From Arthrobacter sp. 35W (GTDB lineage Bacteria; Actinomycetota; Actinomycetes; Actinomycetales; Micrococcaceae), in contig NZ_KI519455.1 in NCBI RefSeq assembly GCF_000482545.1, forward strand, positions 744,001-808,000: a DNA stretch of 64,000 nt. Reading direction: 5' to 3'. A program made the translations under genes and the position numbers. The notes below the pieces were generated by a model. The model made no database searches, was not told where the DNA came from, and saw nothing but the letters and a program-made list of their open reading frames with translations. Every line of letters begins with the position of its first letter. Positions within the stretch are counted from its first letter, which is position 1. Below, piece after piece: positions 6,898 through 15,527 of this stretch.

Positions 6898-9875
6898 CGA
6901 CCCACCCCCAACGGTGATTCCTCCACCGTGGGCGCCTGCCCATTGGCACTGTCCTCTTCATGCTGGTCGATCTCCGCGCCGAGGCTGCGCAGTACGTCGA
7001 TCACCAACCCCACCACCACCATGTAGACGCCGATGTCAAAGATGGTTGAGGTGACAAACTTGATGTCTCCGAACACGGGAAGATCGAGGTGGATGATGGC
7101 GCTCTGGAACACCTGGCCGCCCAGCAGCAGCGGGAACATGCCCGTCAGCGACGCAACGCCCAGCCCCACACCCAGCAGGCTGCCGGCGCTGACGCGGGTG
7201 GCCTCGGCCAGTTCAAAGCGCCCGCCGGCAAGGTAGCGGATGGTCAGGGCGAGCCCTGCCACCAGGCCGCCGGCAAAACCGCCGCCGGTGCTGTTGTGGC
7301 CGGCCAGCAGCAGGTAGATGGAAATGATGATCATGCTGTGGAACATCAGCCGGGTCACCACTTCGAAGATGATCGAGCGGCGTTCCGGGGCCAGCGTCCG
7401 CCCTGCCACCAGCCAGGCATCGCGGGCCACATCGGTGAAGCGGCGCGCAAGCTCCGCCGTCGCCGCCTTCCGCCCGGTGCCGGCGTCGCCCTCGGCCACC
7501 CTGCCCACGCTCCCGGTTTCCACCGTGGAAGCCCGCGGCAGGCGGTCGCCGCGGCCGCGGACAAAGATCAGGCTGGCGACGCCGGTGGCCGCGATGGCCA
7601 GCACGGAGATCTCGCCGAAGGTGTCCCAGGCACGGATGTCCACCAGCGTGACGTTGACGATGTTCAGCCCGCCGCCGCCCTCATAGGCCAGTTCCGGGAA
7701 CTGCAGCGAGACAGGGGCCGCCACCCGGGCACCCATGGCGGCCAGCGCCACGAAGATCATGGTGGTTCCGAAGGCCGCCGCGATGACCATGCGCACCAGG
7801 CGGTGCGAGCCGGCCGTGCGTTCACGCAGTTCTGCGGGGAGGCTGCGCATGGCCAGCACGAAGGCCACCAGGATGATGGTCTCCACCAGCATCTGCGTCA
7901 GCGCCAGATCCGGCGCCCCCTGCAGGGCGAAGATCAGCGCAATGCCGTAGCCGGTCACAGAGACCATCAGCACGGCCAGGAAGCGCTTGTTGGCGCGGGC
8001 CGCGGCCAGGGCGCCAAGGACGATGGCAATCGCCGCAATCACCTGCACCGGAGCGCCGGGATCGACGAAGTAGACGGTCTCCGGCCAGCGCTGGCCGCCA
8101 AAGATGAGCGCCAGCAGCGCCGCGACGATGGCCGTCGACAGAATGACGGAGAGGTAGAAGAACAGCGAACCACGCTGCGTACGGCCGGTGACCCAAATGG
8201 CGATGATGTCCAGCACGTTGACGACCTGGCGGTAGCTCTTCTCCGCGTCGACCACCGGCGGCAGCTTCGTCTGGAAGCGGCCCACCGCGCTGCGGCCGGC
8301 GAAGAGCAGCACGCCGACGGCGATGGTGGCGGCGCTCAGGCCCAGGGCCGGGGTGAAGCCGTGCCAGAGCGCCAGATGCGCATCCGGCCCCTTGGCCGGG
8401 AACAGGGCGGCGTAGGGGGCTATCCAACCGTCCACCACCGAGGGGAACAGTCCGTAGGCAACCGTGAGCACCGTCAGGATGGCGGGGGCGGCCAGGAAGG
8501 CCGGTGGGACGCGCTTGAATCCTGTGGCCATGCCCTTGACCTTCTTGGCGAAGCCGCCCCAGAGGAAGCGCGCACTGTAGGCGAACGTGAGCATGGAGCC
8601 GAGCACCATCAGGGCCAGCACCACAAACCCGGCCACCGGGTCCGGACCGTGGGCAGCGTTCTCCCAGAAGGCCTCGAAGATGGATTCCTTGGCCACAAAA
8701 CCCGCCAGCGGCGGCAGGCCCGCCATGGAGGCGGCGCCGATGAGCGCCACGACGCCCAGCGCCGGCGCCGAGGCGAACACCCCGGACAGATTGCGGATGT
8801 CGCGGGTTCCGGTCTGGTGGTCGATGATGCCCACCACCAGGAAGAGGGTGGCCTTGAACAGGCCGTGGGCGACCAGCATGGCGAGGCCGGCCAGCGCTGC
8901 CTCCCGGTTTCCAAGCCCAACGACGACGGTCAGGAACCCGAGCTGGCTGACGGTGCCGTAGGCGAGGATCAGTTTGAGGTCGTATTGGCGCAGGGCCCGC
9001 CAGCCACCCACCAGCATGGTGCCCAGGCCCAGGATGGTGATCAGCGGTGCCCAGGCGGGGGCCTCGGCGAAGCCCGGAGCCAGGCGGGCCACCAGGTAGA
9101 TGCCGGCCTTGACCATCGCGGCGGCGTGCAGATAGGCGCTCACCGGCGTGGGCGCGGCCATGGCGCCGGGCAGCCAGAAGTGGAACGGGATCAGCGCGGA
9201 CTTGGTCACGGCGCCGATCAGGATCAAGGCAATGCCGCCGTTGACAATGCCCGCCGTGGCCGGGGCGGCGAGCAGCGCCGGAGCCGCCTCCATGATCGCG
9301 GAGATGCTGTAGGTTCCGGCGCTCTGGCCCACCATGATCAGGCCCACCAGCATGGCCAGACCACCGGCGGTGGTGACGATCAGGGCCTGCAGGGCCGAGC
9401 GGCGGGCGGAAATCCTGGTGCGGGCAAAACCAATCAACAGATACGACAGGATGGTGGTGAGTTCCCAGAAAATGAACAGCAGCACCAGATTGTCGGCCGT
9501 GACCAGGCCAAACATGACGCCGGCAAAGGCCAGCAATTGGGCGCCAAAGCCGCCCAGATCGACGTCGTCCTTCTTGAAATAGCGGCCGCAGTAGGCCAGA
9601 ACCAGCGCGCCAACGCCCAGGACCAAAAGGGACATTACCCAGCCCAGGGCGTCCATCCTAAAGGCCAGCTCCAATTGCAGGCCGGGGACCCAGGGCAGCA
9701 CTTCACTGGGATTGGGGGAGGTGGGCGAGTAGATGGCGCCATGCTGGGCCAGCAGCCAGAAGAAGCTCCCCGCCGGGACCGCCGCCAGAATGTAGAACGC
9801 CTGGCGTCCCATTCGGGAAAAGAATGCGGGCGCTGCCATTGCCACCACAAAATGAATGGCAATGATCATTAGCAC
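6894..9875 (-). CDS. mrpA: Mrp Na+/H+ antiporter subunit A (MrpA fused to MrpB-like domain)
   Basis: First gene of the mrp operon, 993 residues. Residues about 1-500 are the NuoL-like ion-translocating module (LIPFHFWLPGAMAAPTPVSA, YLHAAAMVKAGIYLVARL). Residues 500-800 are the MrpA-specific helices. Residues from about 830 on (SIIFEVVTRLMFHSMIIISI, HNSTGGGFAGGLVAGLAL) are the MnhB/MrpB domain, so subunit B is a C-terminal domain here and six genes encode seven functions. Start GTG 9875 is preferred over ATG 9869 because GGAA lies at suitable distance. It is divergent from the MFS gene at 10084; the roughly 200-bp gap holds both promoters. The operon reads A(B)-C-D-E-F-G. Confidence 0.94.
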   Translation of the reverse strand: MLMIIAIHFVVAMAAPAFFSRMGRQAFYILAAVPAGSFFWLLAQHGAIYSPTSPNPSEVLPWVPGLQLELAFRMDALGWVMSLLVLGVGALVLAYCGRYFKKDDVDLGGFGAQLLAFAGVMFGLVTADNLVLLFIFWELTTILSYLLIGFARTRISARRSALQALIVTTAGGLAMLVGLIMVGQSAGTYSISAIMEAAPALLAAPATAGIVNGGIALILIGAVTKSALIPFHFWLPGAMAAPTPVSAYLHAAAMVKAGIYLVARLAPGFAEAPAWAPLITILGLGTMLVGGWRALRQYDLKLILAYGTVSQLGFLTVVVGLGNREAALAGLAMLVAHGLFKATLFLVVGIIDHQTGTRDIRNLSGVFASAPALGVVALIGAASMAGLPPLAGFVAKESIFEAFWENAAHGPDPVAGFVVLALMVLGSMLTFAYSARFLWGGFAKKVKGMATGFKRVPPAFLAAPAILTVLTVAYGLFPSVVDGWIAPYAALFPAKGPDAHLALWHGFTPALGLSAATIAVGVLLFAGRSAVGRFQTKLPPVVDAEKSYRQVVNVLDIIAIWVTGRTQRGSLFFYLSVILSTAIVAALLALIFGGQRWPETVYFVDPGAPVQVIAAIAIVLGALAAARANKRFLAVLMVSVTGYGIALIFALQGAPDLALTQMLVETIILVAFVLAMRSLPAELRERTAGSHRLVRMVIAAAFGTTMIFVALAAMGARVAAPVSLQFPELAYEGGGGLNIVNVTLVDIRAWDTFGEISVLAIAATGVASLIFVRGRGDRLPRASTVETGSVGRVAEGDAGTGRKAATAELARRFTDVARDAWLVAGRTLAPERRSIIFEVVTRLMFHSMIIISIYLLLAGHNSTGGGFAGGLVAGLALTIRYLAGGRFELAEATRVSAGSLLGVGLGVASLTGMFPLLLGGQVFQSAIIHLDLPVFGDIKFVTSTIFDIGVYMVVVGLVIDVLRSLGAEIDQHEEDSANGQAPTVEESPLGVGR

Positions 9876-10070
9876 AGTTGGTTCCGCTTTTCTTGGTCGT
9901 CAGGCGTGGCGGTCAATGTCGAATCGGAGTGCCACCAGCCTATCAATTGCCAACCACTTCCCCGGCCAAAACGGTGCATTCCCATTCGTTCATATTCAAT
10001 TCCACGTCACATCCTCCGCGCGTTAAGGTGGCATTTACCCACCTGGGCACCCGGGCCGGCCCGCTGGGAC

Positions 10071-10083
10071 TAGCATGTGCCGT
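10071..10083 (+). promoter_or_regulatory. -10 element for a leaderless MFS message
   Basis: TAGCAT (10071-10076) ends 7 nt before ATG 10084 and no Shine-Dalgarno sequence is present, so transcription should begin at or next to the start codon. Confidence 0.5.
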
Positions 10084-11403
10084 ATGACTGAGTTCCCGCC
10101 CGCTGCCAGCTATTCACCGGCTGTCCAGGCCAAGGCCCCGGCCACCAAGCTCCAAATCGCAGCCTGGGCGGCCTGGGACTGGGGCGGCGCGGCCTTCAAC
10201 GCCGTCATGACCACCTTCATCTTCACCGCCCTGTACCTGACCAGCGATGCCTTTGGCGGGGCGGACCACGCCTCCGCCGTCCTGGCCCTGGCACTGTCGC
10301 TGTCCGGCGTCGCGATCGCCCTGCTGGCCCCGGTGGCCGGCCAGCGCACCGACCACAGCGGCCGGCGCAAGCTCTGGCTGGGCATCAACACCGTGATCGT
10401 GGCACTGCTGACGGCCAGCTGCTTCTTCGTCCAGCCGCAGGAGTCGTACCTGTTGTTCGGCTGTCTGGCGATCGCGGCGGGGCATGTGTTCTTTGAGCTG
10501 GCCAGCGTGAACTACAACGCCATGCTGCTGCAGATCTCGACCAAGACCAGCATTGGCAGAATCAGCGGCATCGGCTGGGCGGCCGGCTATGTGGGCGGCA
10601 TCGTGGCCCTGCTGATCGTGTTCATCGCGCTGATCCAGCCGGATGTGGGCGTCTTCGGCATCACGGCCGAAAATGGCATGACCTACCGGGTGGTGGCGCT
10701 GTTCTCCGCGGCCTGGATCATTCTCTTCTCGATTCCCGTCATGCTGGCCATCCCGGAAACGGCCCCGGACCCCGCCATGCCCAAGGTGGGCTTCTTCCAG
10801 TCCTATGTGGAGCTGTGGCGCACCGTCCGGCGGCTGGCCAAGACCTCCCCGCACACGCTGTTCTTCCTGCTCGCCAGCGCCATCTTCCGTGACGGCCTGG
10901 CCGCCATCTTCACCTTTGGTGCCGTCATCGCCGTCGGCACCTTTGGCTTCAAGACCGGGGATGTGCTGATTTTCGCCATTGCCGGCAACGTCGTGGCCGC
11001 CGCCGGCGCCCTCTCCGCGGGATTCTTCGACGATAGGTTCGGCCCCAAGTCCGTCATCGTCGTCTCGCTCCTGGGGCTGCTGGCCTCGGGCACGGTGCTG
11101 CTGTTCATGGAAGGCAAAACAGTCTTCTGGATCTTCGGCCTGCTGCTGTGCCTGTTCGTGGGCCCGGCCCAGTCCTCGGCCCGCACCTTCATCGGCCGGC
11201 TGGCCCCCGCGGGCAGGGAGGGCGAGCTCTACGGGCTGTACGCGACCACCGGCCGCGCGGTGTCCTTCCTGGCGCCGTCGCTCTTTGCCCTCTTCATCAC
11301 CGTCTTCGGTGCCCAGCGCTGGGGCATCATCGGCATCCTGCTGGTCCTGCTCGCCGGCCTGCTGCTCCTGCTCCCCGTCAAGCCCCCGGCCTTAAACAGT
11401 TGA
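10084..11403 (+). CDS. UMF1/Atg22-type MFS transporter
   Basis: Permease of 439 residues with about 12 membrane helices. The opening AAWAAWDWGGAAFNAVMTTF and the motif APVAGQRTDHSGRRKLWL (the MFS loop 2-3 signature) plus AGHVFFELASVNYNAMLLQI are characteristic of the UMF1 group (Atg22 relatives). The substrate is not known; eukaryotic relatives export amino acids from the vacuole. ATG 10084 is selected because the TAGCAT -10 box ends 7 nt upstream; an in-frame ATG at 10075 would lie inside that box. The gene ends in a strong hairpin shared with dcd. Confidence 0.8.
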   Translation: MTEFPPAASYSPAVQAKAPATKLQIAAWAAWDWGGAAFNAVMTTFIFTALYLTSDAFGGADHASAVLALALSLSGVAIALLAPVAGQRTDHSGRRKLWLGINTVIVALLTASCFFVQPQESYLLFGCLAIAAGHVFFELASVNYNAMLLQISTKTSIGRISGIGWAAGYVGGIVALLIVFIALIQPDVGVFGITAENGMTYRVVALFSAAWIILFSIPVMLAIPETAPDPAMPKVGFFQSYVELWRTVRRLAKTSPHTLFFLLASAIFRDGLAAIFTFGAVIAVGTFGFKTGDVLIFAIAGNVVAAAGALSAGFFDDRFGPKSVIVVSLLGLLASGTVLLFMEGKTVFWIFGLLLCLFVGPAQSSARTFIGRLAPAGREGELYGLYATTGRAVSFLAPSLFALFITVFGAQRWGIIGILLVLLAGLLLLLPVKPPALNS

Positions 11404-11456
11404 GGCGTGGGCTGCTGCCCCATGGATGCGATCCATGGGGCAGCAACCCACGCCTC
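11402..11456. terminator. Bidirectional hairpin terminator between MFS gene and dcd
   Basis: Two 25-nt arms (11402-11426 and 11432-11456) pair with a single G-U type mismatch around the loop TGCGA. It starts inside the MFS stop codon and lies just beyond the dcd stop, so it can end transcription from both sides. Confidence 0.8.
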
Positions 11457-11468
11457 AACGAAGGGGAA

Positions 11469-12044
11469 CTAGATGCTGGTGCGGTGGAAGTTCTGGAAGG
11501 AGCGCGACGCCGTGGGGCCGCGCTGGCCCTGGTAGCGGTTGCCGTATTCGCCGGAGCCGTAGGGGTGCTCGGCCGGGGAGGAGAGGCGGAAGAAGCAGAG
11601 CTGGCCGATCTTCATGCCGGGCCACAGCTTGATGGGCAGGGTGGCCACATTGGACAGTTCCAGCGTGACGTGGCCGGAGAATCCGGGGTCGATGAAGCCG
11701 GCGGTGGAGTGCGTCAGCAGGCCCAGGCGGCCCAGCGAGGACTTGCCCTCCAGGCGTGCGGCGATGTCGTCCGGCAGGGTGACGGCCTCGTAGGTGGAGC
11801 CGAGTACAAATTCGCCCGGGTGCAGGATGAAGGACTCGTCCGGGGCAACCTCCACCAGGCGGGTCAGGTCCGGCTGGTCCTCGGCGGGGTCGATGTGCGC
11901 GTACTTGTGGTTGTCGAACAACCTAAAGAAGCGGTCGATGCGCACGTCGATGCTGGACGGCTGGACCATCGAGGGGTCGTAGGGATCCAAGACAATGCGC
12001 TTGGCGTCAATTTCGGCACGTATATCGCGGTCTGAGATCAGCAC
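11469..12044 (-). CDS. dcd: dCTP deaminase
   Basis: Converts dCTP to dUTP (or, in bifunctional relatives, directly to dUMP), supplying dTMP synthesis in the cytosol. The 191 residues match the usual actinobacterial length. Visible motifs are [18 protein letters not shown], the nucleotide loop [14 protein letters not shown], the catalytic Glu region [11 protein letters not shown], and the C-terminal lid [17 protein letters not shown]. The start is GTG 12044, preceded 6 nt upstream by TATTTT, so a leaderless message is likely. It stands alone between a terminator and the tryptophan dioxygenase gene 73 bp upstream. Confidence 0.95.
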   Translation of the reverse strand: MLISDRDIRAEIDAKRIVLDPYDPSMVQPSSIDVRIDRFFRLFDNHKYAHIDPAEDQPDLTRLVEVAPDESFILHPGEFVLGSTYEAVTLPDDIAARLEGKSSLGRLGLLTHSTAGFIDPGFSGHVTLELSNVATLPIKLWPGMKIGQLCFFRLSSPAEHPYGSGEYGNRYQGQRGPTASRSFQNFHRTSI

Positions 12045-12056
12045 CCTTCAAAAATA
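12045..12056 (-). promoter_or_regulatory. -10 element for leaderless dcd message
   Basis: On the minus strand TATTTT (12056-12051) is followed by six bases and the GTG start of dcd, giving no room for a 5' leader. Confidence 0.5.
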
Positions 12057-12117
12057 GCGCATTGGGGCTCCCGGACCTGACGATCCCAAGGCGCCGGCGT
12101 CACATCCGACAGCCGGG

Positions 12118-12972
12118 TCAGCGGCCGATTTCGGTCCGCACGGCAAACAGTTCGGGGAAGAACGTCAGCTCGAGGGCGCGCTGGAGGAAGCCGACGCCGG
12201 AGGAGCCGCCCGTGCCGCTTTTCATGCCGATGGTGCGCGCCACCGTCTTCATATGCCGGAAACGCCATAGCTGGAAATTGTCCTCGAGGTCCACCAGCTC
12301 CTCGCAGGCCTCGTAGAGGTCCCAATACTGCTCCGTGTCCTCATAGATCGCCTTGTACAGCTGCACCAGGGACTCGTTGAACACGTGGGCCGTGGAGACG
12401 TCGCGCTCCAGCAGTTCGGCCGGGACGTCGAAGCCTCGCCGGGCCAGCAGCCGCAGGAACTCGTCATAGATGCTGGTCTGCTCCAGCGCCTCGGTCAGCA
12501 TGGCCTGGGCCGCGGGATCGGCGGCGAACACCTTCAGCATGCCGCGGTTCTTGTTCCCCAGCAGGAACTCCACCGCACGGTACTGGTAGGACTGGAACCC
12601 CGATGACGCCCCCAGGTCTCCGCGGAACTGGGCGTATTCGGACGGCGTCAGGGTGGCCAGCACCGACCACTGCTCGGTGAGCGTGCGCTGGATGTGCTTG
12701 ATCCGGGCGACACCCTTCATGGCCACGCGGAGGTTGTCGGCGGCCAGGGCGGTGCGCACGGCCCGCAGCTCATGCAGGACCAGTTTCAGCCACAGCTCGG
12801 AGGTCTGGTGCTGGATGATGAAGAGCATCTCATCGTGGTGTTCGGGGACGCTGACCGGATTCTGGGCGGAAAGCAGCGTATCCAGCGACAGGTAGGAGCC
12901 GTAGCTCATCTTGTCGCGGAAGTCCGTTTCAATGCCGGCCTCGATCTTGCGTGTGTTCTTCTTCAGCGCCAC
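12118..12972 (-). CDS. kynA: Tryptophan 2,3-dioxygenase
   Basis: Haem enzyme opening the indole ring of L-tryptophan to N-formylkynurenine, first step of the kynurenine pathway. It has 284 residues, usual length. Residue numbering falls in register with the Xanthomonas enzyme: Phe51 and His55 in [14 protein letters not shown], the [12 protein letters not shown] substrate loop, the axial haem ligand His240 in [12 protein letters not shown], and [11 protein letters not shown] closing the pocket. The start is GTG 12972. No kynureninase or formamidase gene is adjacent, so the rest of the pathway must lie elsewhere or be absent. Probably monocistronic. Confidence 0.95.
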   Translation of the reverse strand: MALKKNTRKIEAGIETDFRDKMSYGSYLSLDTLLSAQNPVSVPEHHDEMLFIIQHQTSELWLKLVLHELRAVRTALAADNLRVAMKGVARIKHIQRTLTEQWSVLATLTPSEYAQFRGDLGASSGFQSYQYRAVEFLLGNKNRGMLKVFAADPAAQAMLTEALEQTSIYDEFLRLLARRGFDVPAELLERDVSTAHVFNESLVQLYKAIYEDTEQYWDLYEACEELVDLEDNFQLWRFRHMKTVARTIGMKSGTGGSSGVGFLQRALELTFFPELFAVRTEIGR

Positions 12973-13150
12973 TGCCGTCCCCGTCTGTCCAAGGCAACCA
13001 TTGCCTACGGATCAGGGTACGCCAGCGGGCGCATCGGGCCGTTGGCCATCGAGCAGAAGTTCCGCGGCCGGACCACCAGACAAGAGCGGGTGGACAGGCG
13101 TAGGTTGATGCACGACGCCGGGCGCACGCCCGGCCGGGTTGGAGGCGGGC

Positions 13151-13714
13151 ATGGAAGCACTGGGCCGCAGGACTGCCCTATCCGGGGTTGCCGCCGCCGC
13201 AGGGCTGCTGGCCCTGCTGGCCACCGGATGCACGACGGCGGCGCCCCCCTCGGGCGCGCCCGGCACAGCTGCCTCATCCACCTCCGGACCTTCCGCGGGC
13301 AGCGCAGCTGCGTCCGCCGCCGGACCGGCATCCCCTGCAGGCGGTTCCCCCACGGCGGCGGCCACGCCGTTGGCTGCGGCGGTGCCCCTGTTGGACGCGG
13401 TCGGGCCAGCGGACGGCAGTTCCCTCTTGGGCCGGCTGGACGACCAGCACGGCACGAGGGTGCTCGGGCCATTTGCGGCGCCCGGCCGGACGGCGGTGGA
13501 GCTGGGCTGCAGCGGAGCGGGAGTGGTGACGGTGGACGTTGCCGGCGTGGCCAGCTTCCCGCTGGACTGCGGCACGGCCGCCGACCCCGCGCGGACCCTC
13601 AATGTCATGGGTTCCACAGGCGTGGCGGAGCTGCTGGTGACCATCTCCGGCGATGACTCGCTGGCCTGGAGCGTGGCCGTCTACAAGGCCCAGGCGATCG
13701 CCAGCCAACCCTAG
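13151..13714 (+). CDS. Putative lipoprotein, Ala/Ser/Pro-rich
   Basis: Protein of 187 residues with a lipoprotein signal peptide and lipobox LATGC (Cys27). A low-complexity linker (residues about 30-75, Ala/Ser/Pro/Gly) precedes a small domain ending LVTISGDDSLAWSVAVYKAQ. Two cysteines in the domain (GCSGAGVV and PLDCGTAAD) could form a disulphide. ATG 13151 has GGAGG at 13141. I do not recognise the family. The downstream antiporter genes start 80 bp later with their own -10 box, so they are probably separate units. Confidence 0.75.
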   Translation: MEALGRRTALSGVAAAAGLLALLATGCTTAAPPSGAPGTAASSTSGPSAGSAAASAAGPASPAGGSPTAAATPLAAAVPLLDAVGPADGSSLLGRLDDQHGTRVLGPFAAPGRTAVELGCSGAGVVTVDVAGVASFPLDCGTAADPARTLNVMGSTGVAELLVTISGDDSLAWSVAVYKAQAIASQP

Positions 13715-13779
13715 GCCGCCCGGACTATTCCGTGCTGAAAAGTTGTTATACAGTCGCCCGGGCTGTCCCCGGGCAAGAC

Positions 13780-13785
13780 TAAGGT
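13780..13785 (+). promoter_or_regulatory. -10 element for khtT-like gene
   Basis: TAAGGT ends six bases before ATG 13792, consistent with a leaderless message for the antiporter regulatory subunit and its partner. Confidence 0.45.
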
Positions 13786-13791
13786 AGGGAC

Positions 13792-14277
13792 ATGAAGATT
13801 GAAGAAATCCCGCTTCCGGGCATCGGCTTCCGCAGGGAGCTGTTGCTGGGCTCAGGCCGACGGGTGGGAGTTGTCACGCATCGCGACGGGCAGACGGAAT
13901 TGATCGTTTCCCGTGTCGATGACCCGGATGCCTGTGCGGCATCCATTCCGCTCAGCGCCGAGGAAGCAGCGGCATTGGGCGGCCTGTTGGGCGGCACCCA
14001 GTTGATCGCCCAGCTGACGGCGGAGCAGAAGAATGTTCCCGGCGTCACGACGCACCAGATTCTGATCCGCCCCGGTTCCGCCTATGCCGGACGGACGCTG
14101 GGCGACACCCAGATGCGCACCCGCACAGGCACATCCGTGGTGGCTCTGCTGCGCTCTGATGAAGTCATCGGATCCCCCCGCCCGGACCAGGTTCTGGAGG
14201 CCGGGGATCTGGCCGTCATCGTGGGCACAGACAGCGGGCTGGCCGAGGCCGCCAAGATCCTTCAGACCCGGCTGTAA
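13792..14277 (+). CDS. Antiporter regulatory subunit with TrkA-C/RCK domain (KhtT-like)
   Basis: Cytosolic protein of 161 residues. The N-terminal half (IEEIPLPGIGFRRELLLGSG) matches the KhtT/YhaT N-terminal module, and residues about 75-160 form a TrkA-C domain (IRPGSAYAGRTLGDTQMRTR; LEAGDLAVIVGTDSGLAEA), which senses ligand and gates the antiporter. A membrane exchanger lies 15 bp downstream, the same arrangement as Bacillus khtTU, so it is inferred to control K+/H+ exchange. ATG 13792 has TAAGGT six bases upstream. The family is confident; ligand and ion are inferred. Confidence 0.85.
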   Translation: MKIEEIPLPGIGFRRELLLGSGRRVGVVTHRDGQTELIVSRVDDPDACAASIPLSAEEAAALGGLLGGTQLIAQLTAEQKNVPGVTTHQILIRPGSAYAGRTLGDTQMRTRTGTSVVALLRSDEVIGSPRPDQVLEAGDLAVIVGTDSGLAEAAKILQTRL

Positions 14278-14292
14278 CGGCGGCAGCCTAGC

Positions 14293-15468
14293 GTGGATCC
14301 AACTACCCTTTCCCTCATCCAGCTCGGCGTCGTCTTTTTTGCCTTGGGCTTCCTAGGCCGGCTTGCCGGTCTCATCGGCATGTCCCCGGTGCCCCTGTAC
14401 CTGCTCGGCGGTCTGGCCTTTGGCCACGGCGGTCTGGTGGATCTGGGCGGCATCGAGGACTTTGGCCACATCGCCAGCGAGATCGGCGTCATCCTCCTGC
14501 TGCTTATGCTCGGATTGGAATATACGGCCACCGAGCTTGTCACGGGCCTGAAGCAGTCCTGGATGGCCGGCGCCGTCGATCTGGTGCTGAACATGCTGCC
14601 CGGTGCCGCGGTGGCGCTGATGCTGGGCTGGGGCCCCGTGGGCGCGCTGGTCATGGCCGGTGTGACCTACTCGTCGTCGTCGGGCATTGTCGCCAAGGTG
14701 CTCAGCGACCTGGGCCGGCTCGGCAACCGTGAAACCCCCGTAGTGCTCTCGATTCTGGTCATCGAGGATCTGGCGATGGCCGCCTACCTGCCCATCCTGA
14801 CGGCGGTGCTGGCCGGTGTCTCACTGGTCGGCGGCCTTACCGCCCTGGCCATTTCGCTGGCCGTGATCACCATTGTGCTGGTGGCCGCGCTGAAGTTCGG
14901 CCATCTCGTCTCTGCCCTGATCGACAGTCCGGACCGGGAAACCTTCCTGCTGAAGCTGCTCGGGGCCGCCCTGCTGGTGGCCGGCCTGGCCTCGGCCCTG
15001 CAGGTGTCTGCCGCCGTCGGCGCCTTCCTGCTGGGCATCGCCATCTCGGGCGCGACGGCGCAGAACGCCGCCCGGGTGCTGGAGCCGCTGCGCGACCTCT
15101 TTGCCGCCATGTTCTTTGTGGTGTTTGGCCTGAACACGGATCCGGGCACCATTGTGCCGGTGCTGTGGGTGGCGCTGGCGCTGGCAGTGGTGACGGCGGC
15201 AACCAAGGTGGTGACGGGCTGGTGGGCCGCAGGACGGCAGGGCATCGGCAAGCTGGGCCGGGCCCGCGCCGGAGCGGCACTGATCGCGCGCGGCGAGTTC
15301 TCCATCGTCATCGCCGGGCTGGCCGTGGCCTCCGGCGCCGTGCCGGCCGAGCTGGCCGCGCTGGCCACGGCCTATGTGCTGATCATGGCCGTGTTTGGCC
15401 CGGTGGCCGCCCGCGTGGTGGAGCCGGTGATGGGCGTCTTCCTACGGCAGAAACCCGTCGCAGTCTAG
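14293..15468 (+). CDS. CPA2-family K+(Na+)/H+ antiporter (KhtU/KefB-like)
   Basis: Membrane exchanger of 391 residues with about 12 helices from the CPA2 family. Signatures include GLIGMSPVPLYLLGGLAFG, a half-membrane helix MAGVTYSSSSGIVAKVL, the acidic ion-site region ILVIEDLAMAAYLP and RARAGAALIARGEFSIVIAG. It lacks the cytosolic TrkA-N domain of KefB/KefC; that role is taken by the separate TrkA-C protein upstream. The start is GTG 14293, 15 nt after the regulator stop. The gene ends 59 bp before the convergent photolyase stop. Confidence 0.88.
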   Translation: MDPTTLSLIQLGVVFFALGFLGRLAGLIGMSPVPLYLLGGLAFGHGGLVDLGGIEDFGHIASEIGVILLLLMLGLEYTATELVTGLKQSWMAGAVDLVLNMLPGAAVALMLGWGPVGALVMAGVTYSSSSGIVAKVLSDLGRLGNRETPVVLSILVIEDLAMAAYLPILTAVLAGVSLVGGLTALAISLAVITIVLVAALKFGHLVSALIDSPDRETFLLKLLGAALLVAGLASALQVSAAVGAFLLGIAISGATAQNAARVLEPLRDLFAAMFFVVFGLNTDPGTIVPVLWVALALAVVTAATKVVTGWWAAGRQGIGKLGRARAGAALIARGEFSIVIAGLAVASGAVPAELAALATAYVLIMAVFGPVAARVVEPVMGVFLRQKPVAV

Positions 15469-15527
15469 ACGTCTCCTCAGGCACCCAGCCGGCTTCGACC
15501 GCCCCTGGTGGCCCGCAGAAGCAATCA

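Noticed and set aside
4817-9872. Plus-strand frames of 599 and 927 residues opposite the mrp genes
   Set aside because: Compositional shadows of membrane-protein codons; rich in His/Gln/Gly with no ribosome binding site or domain.
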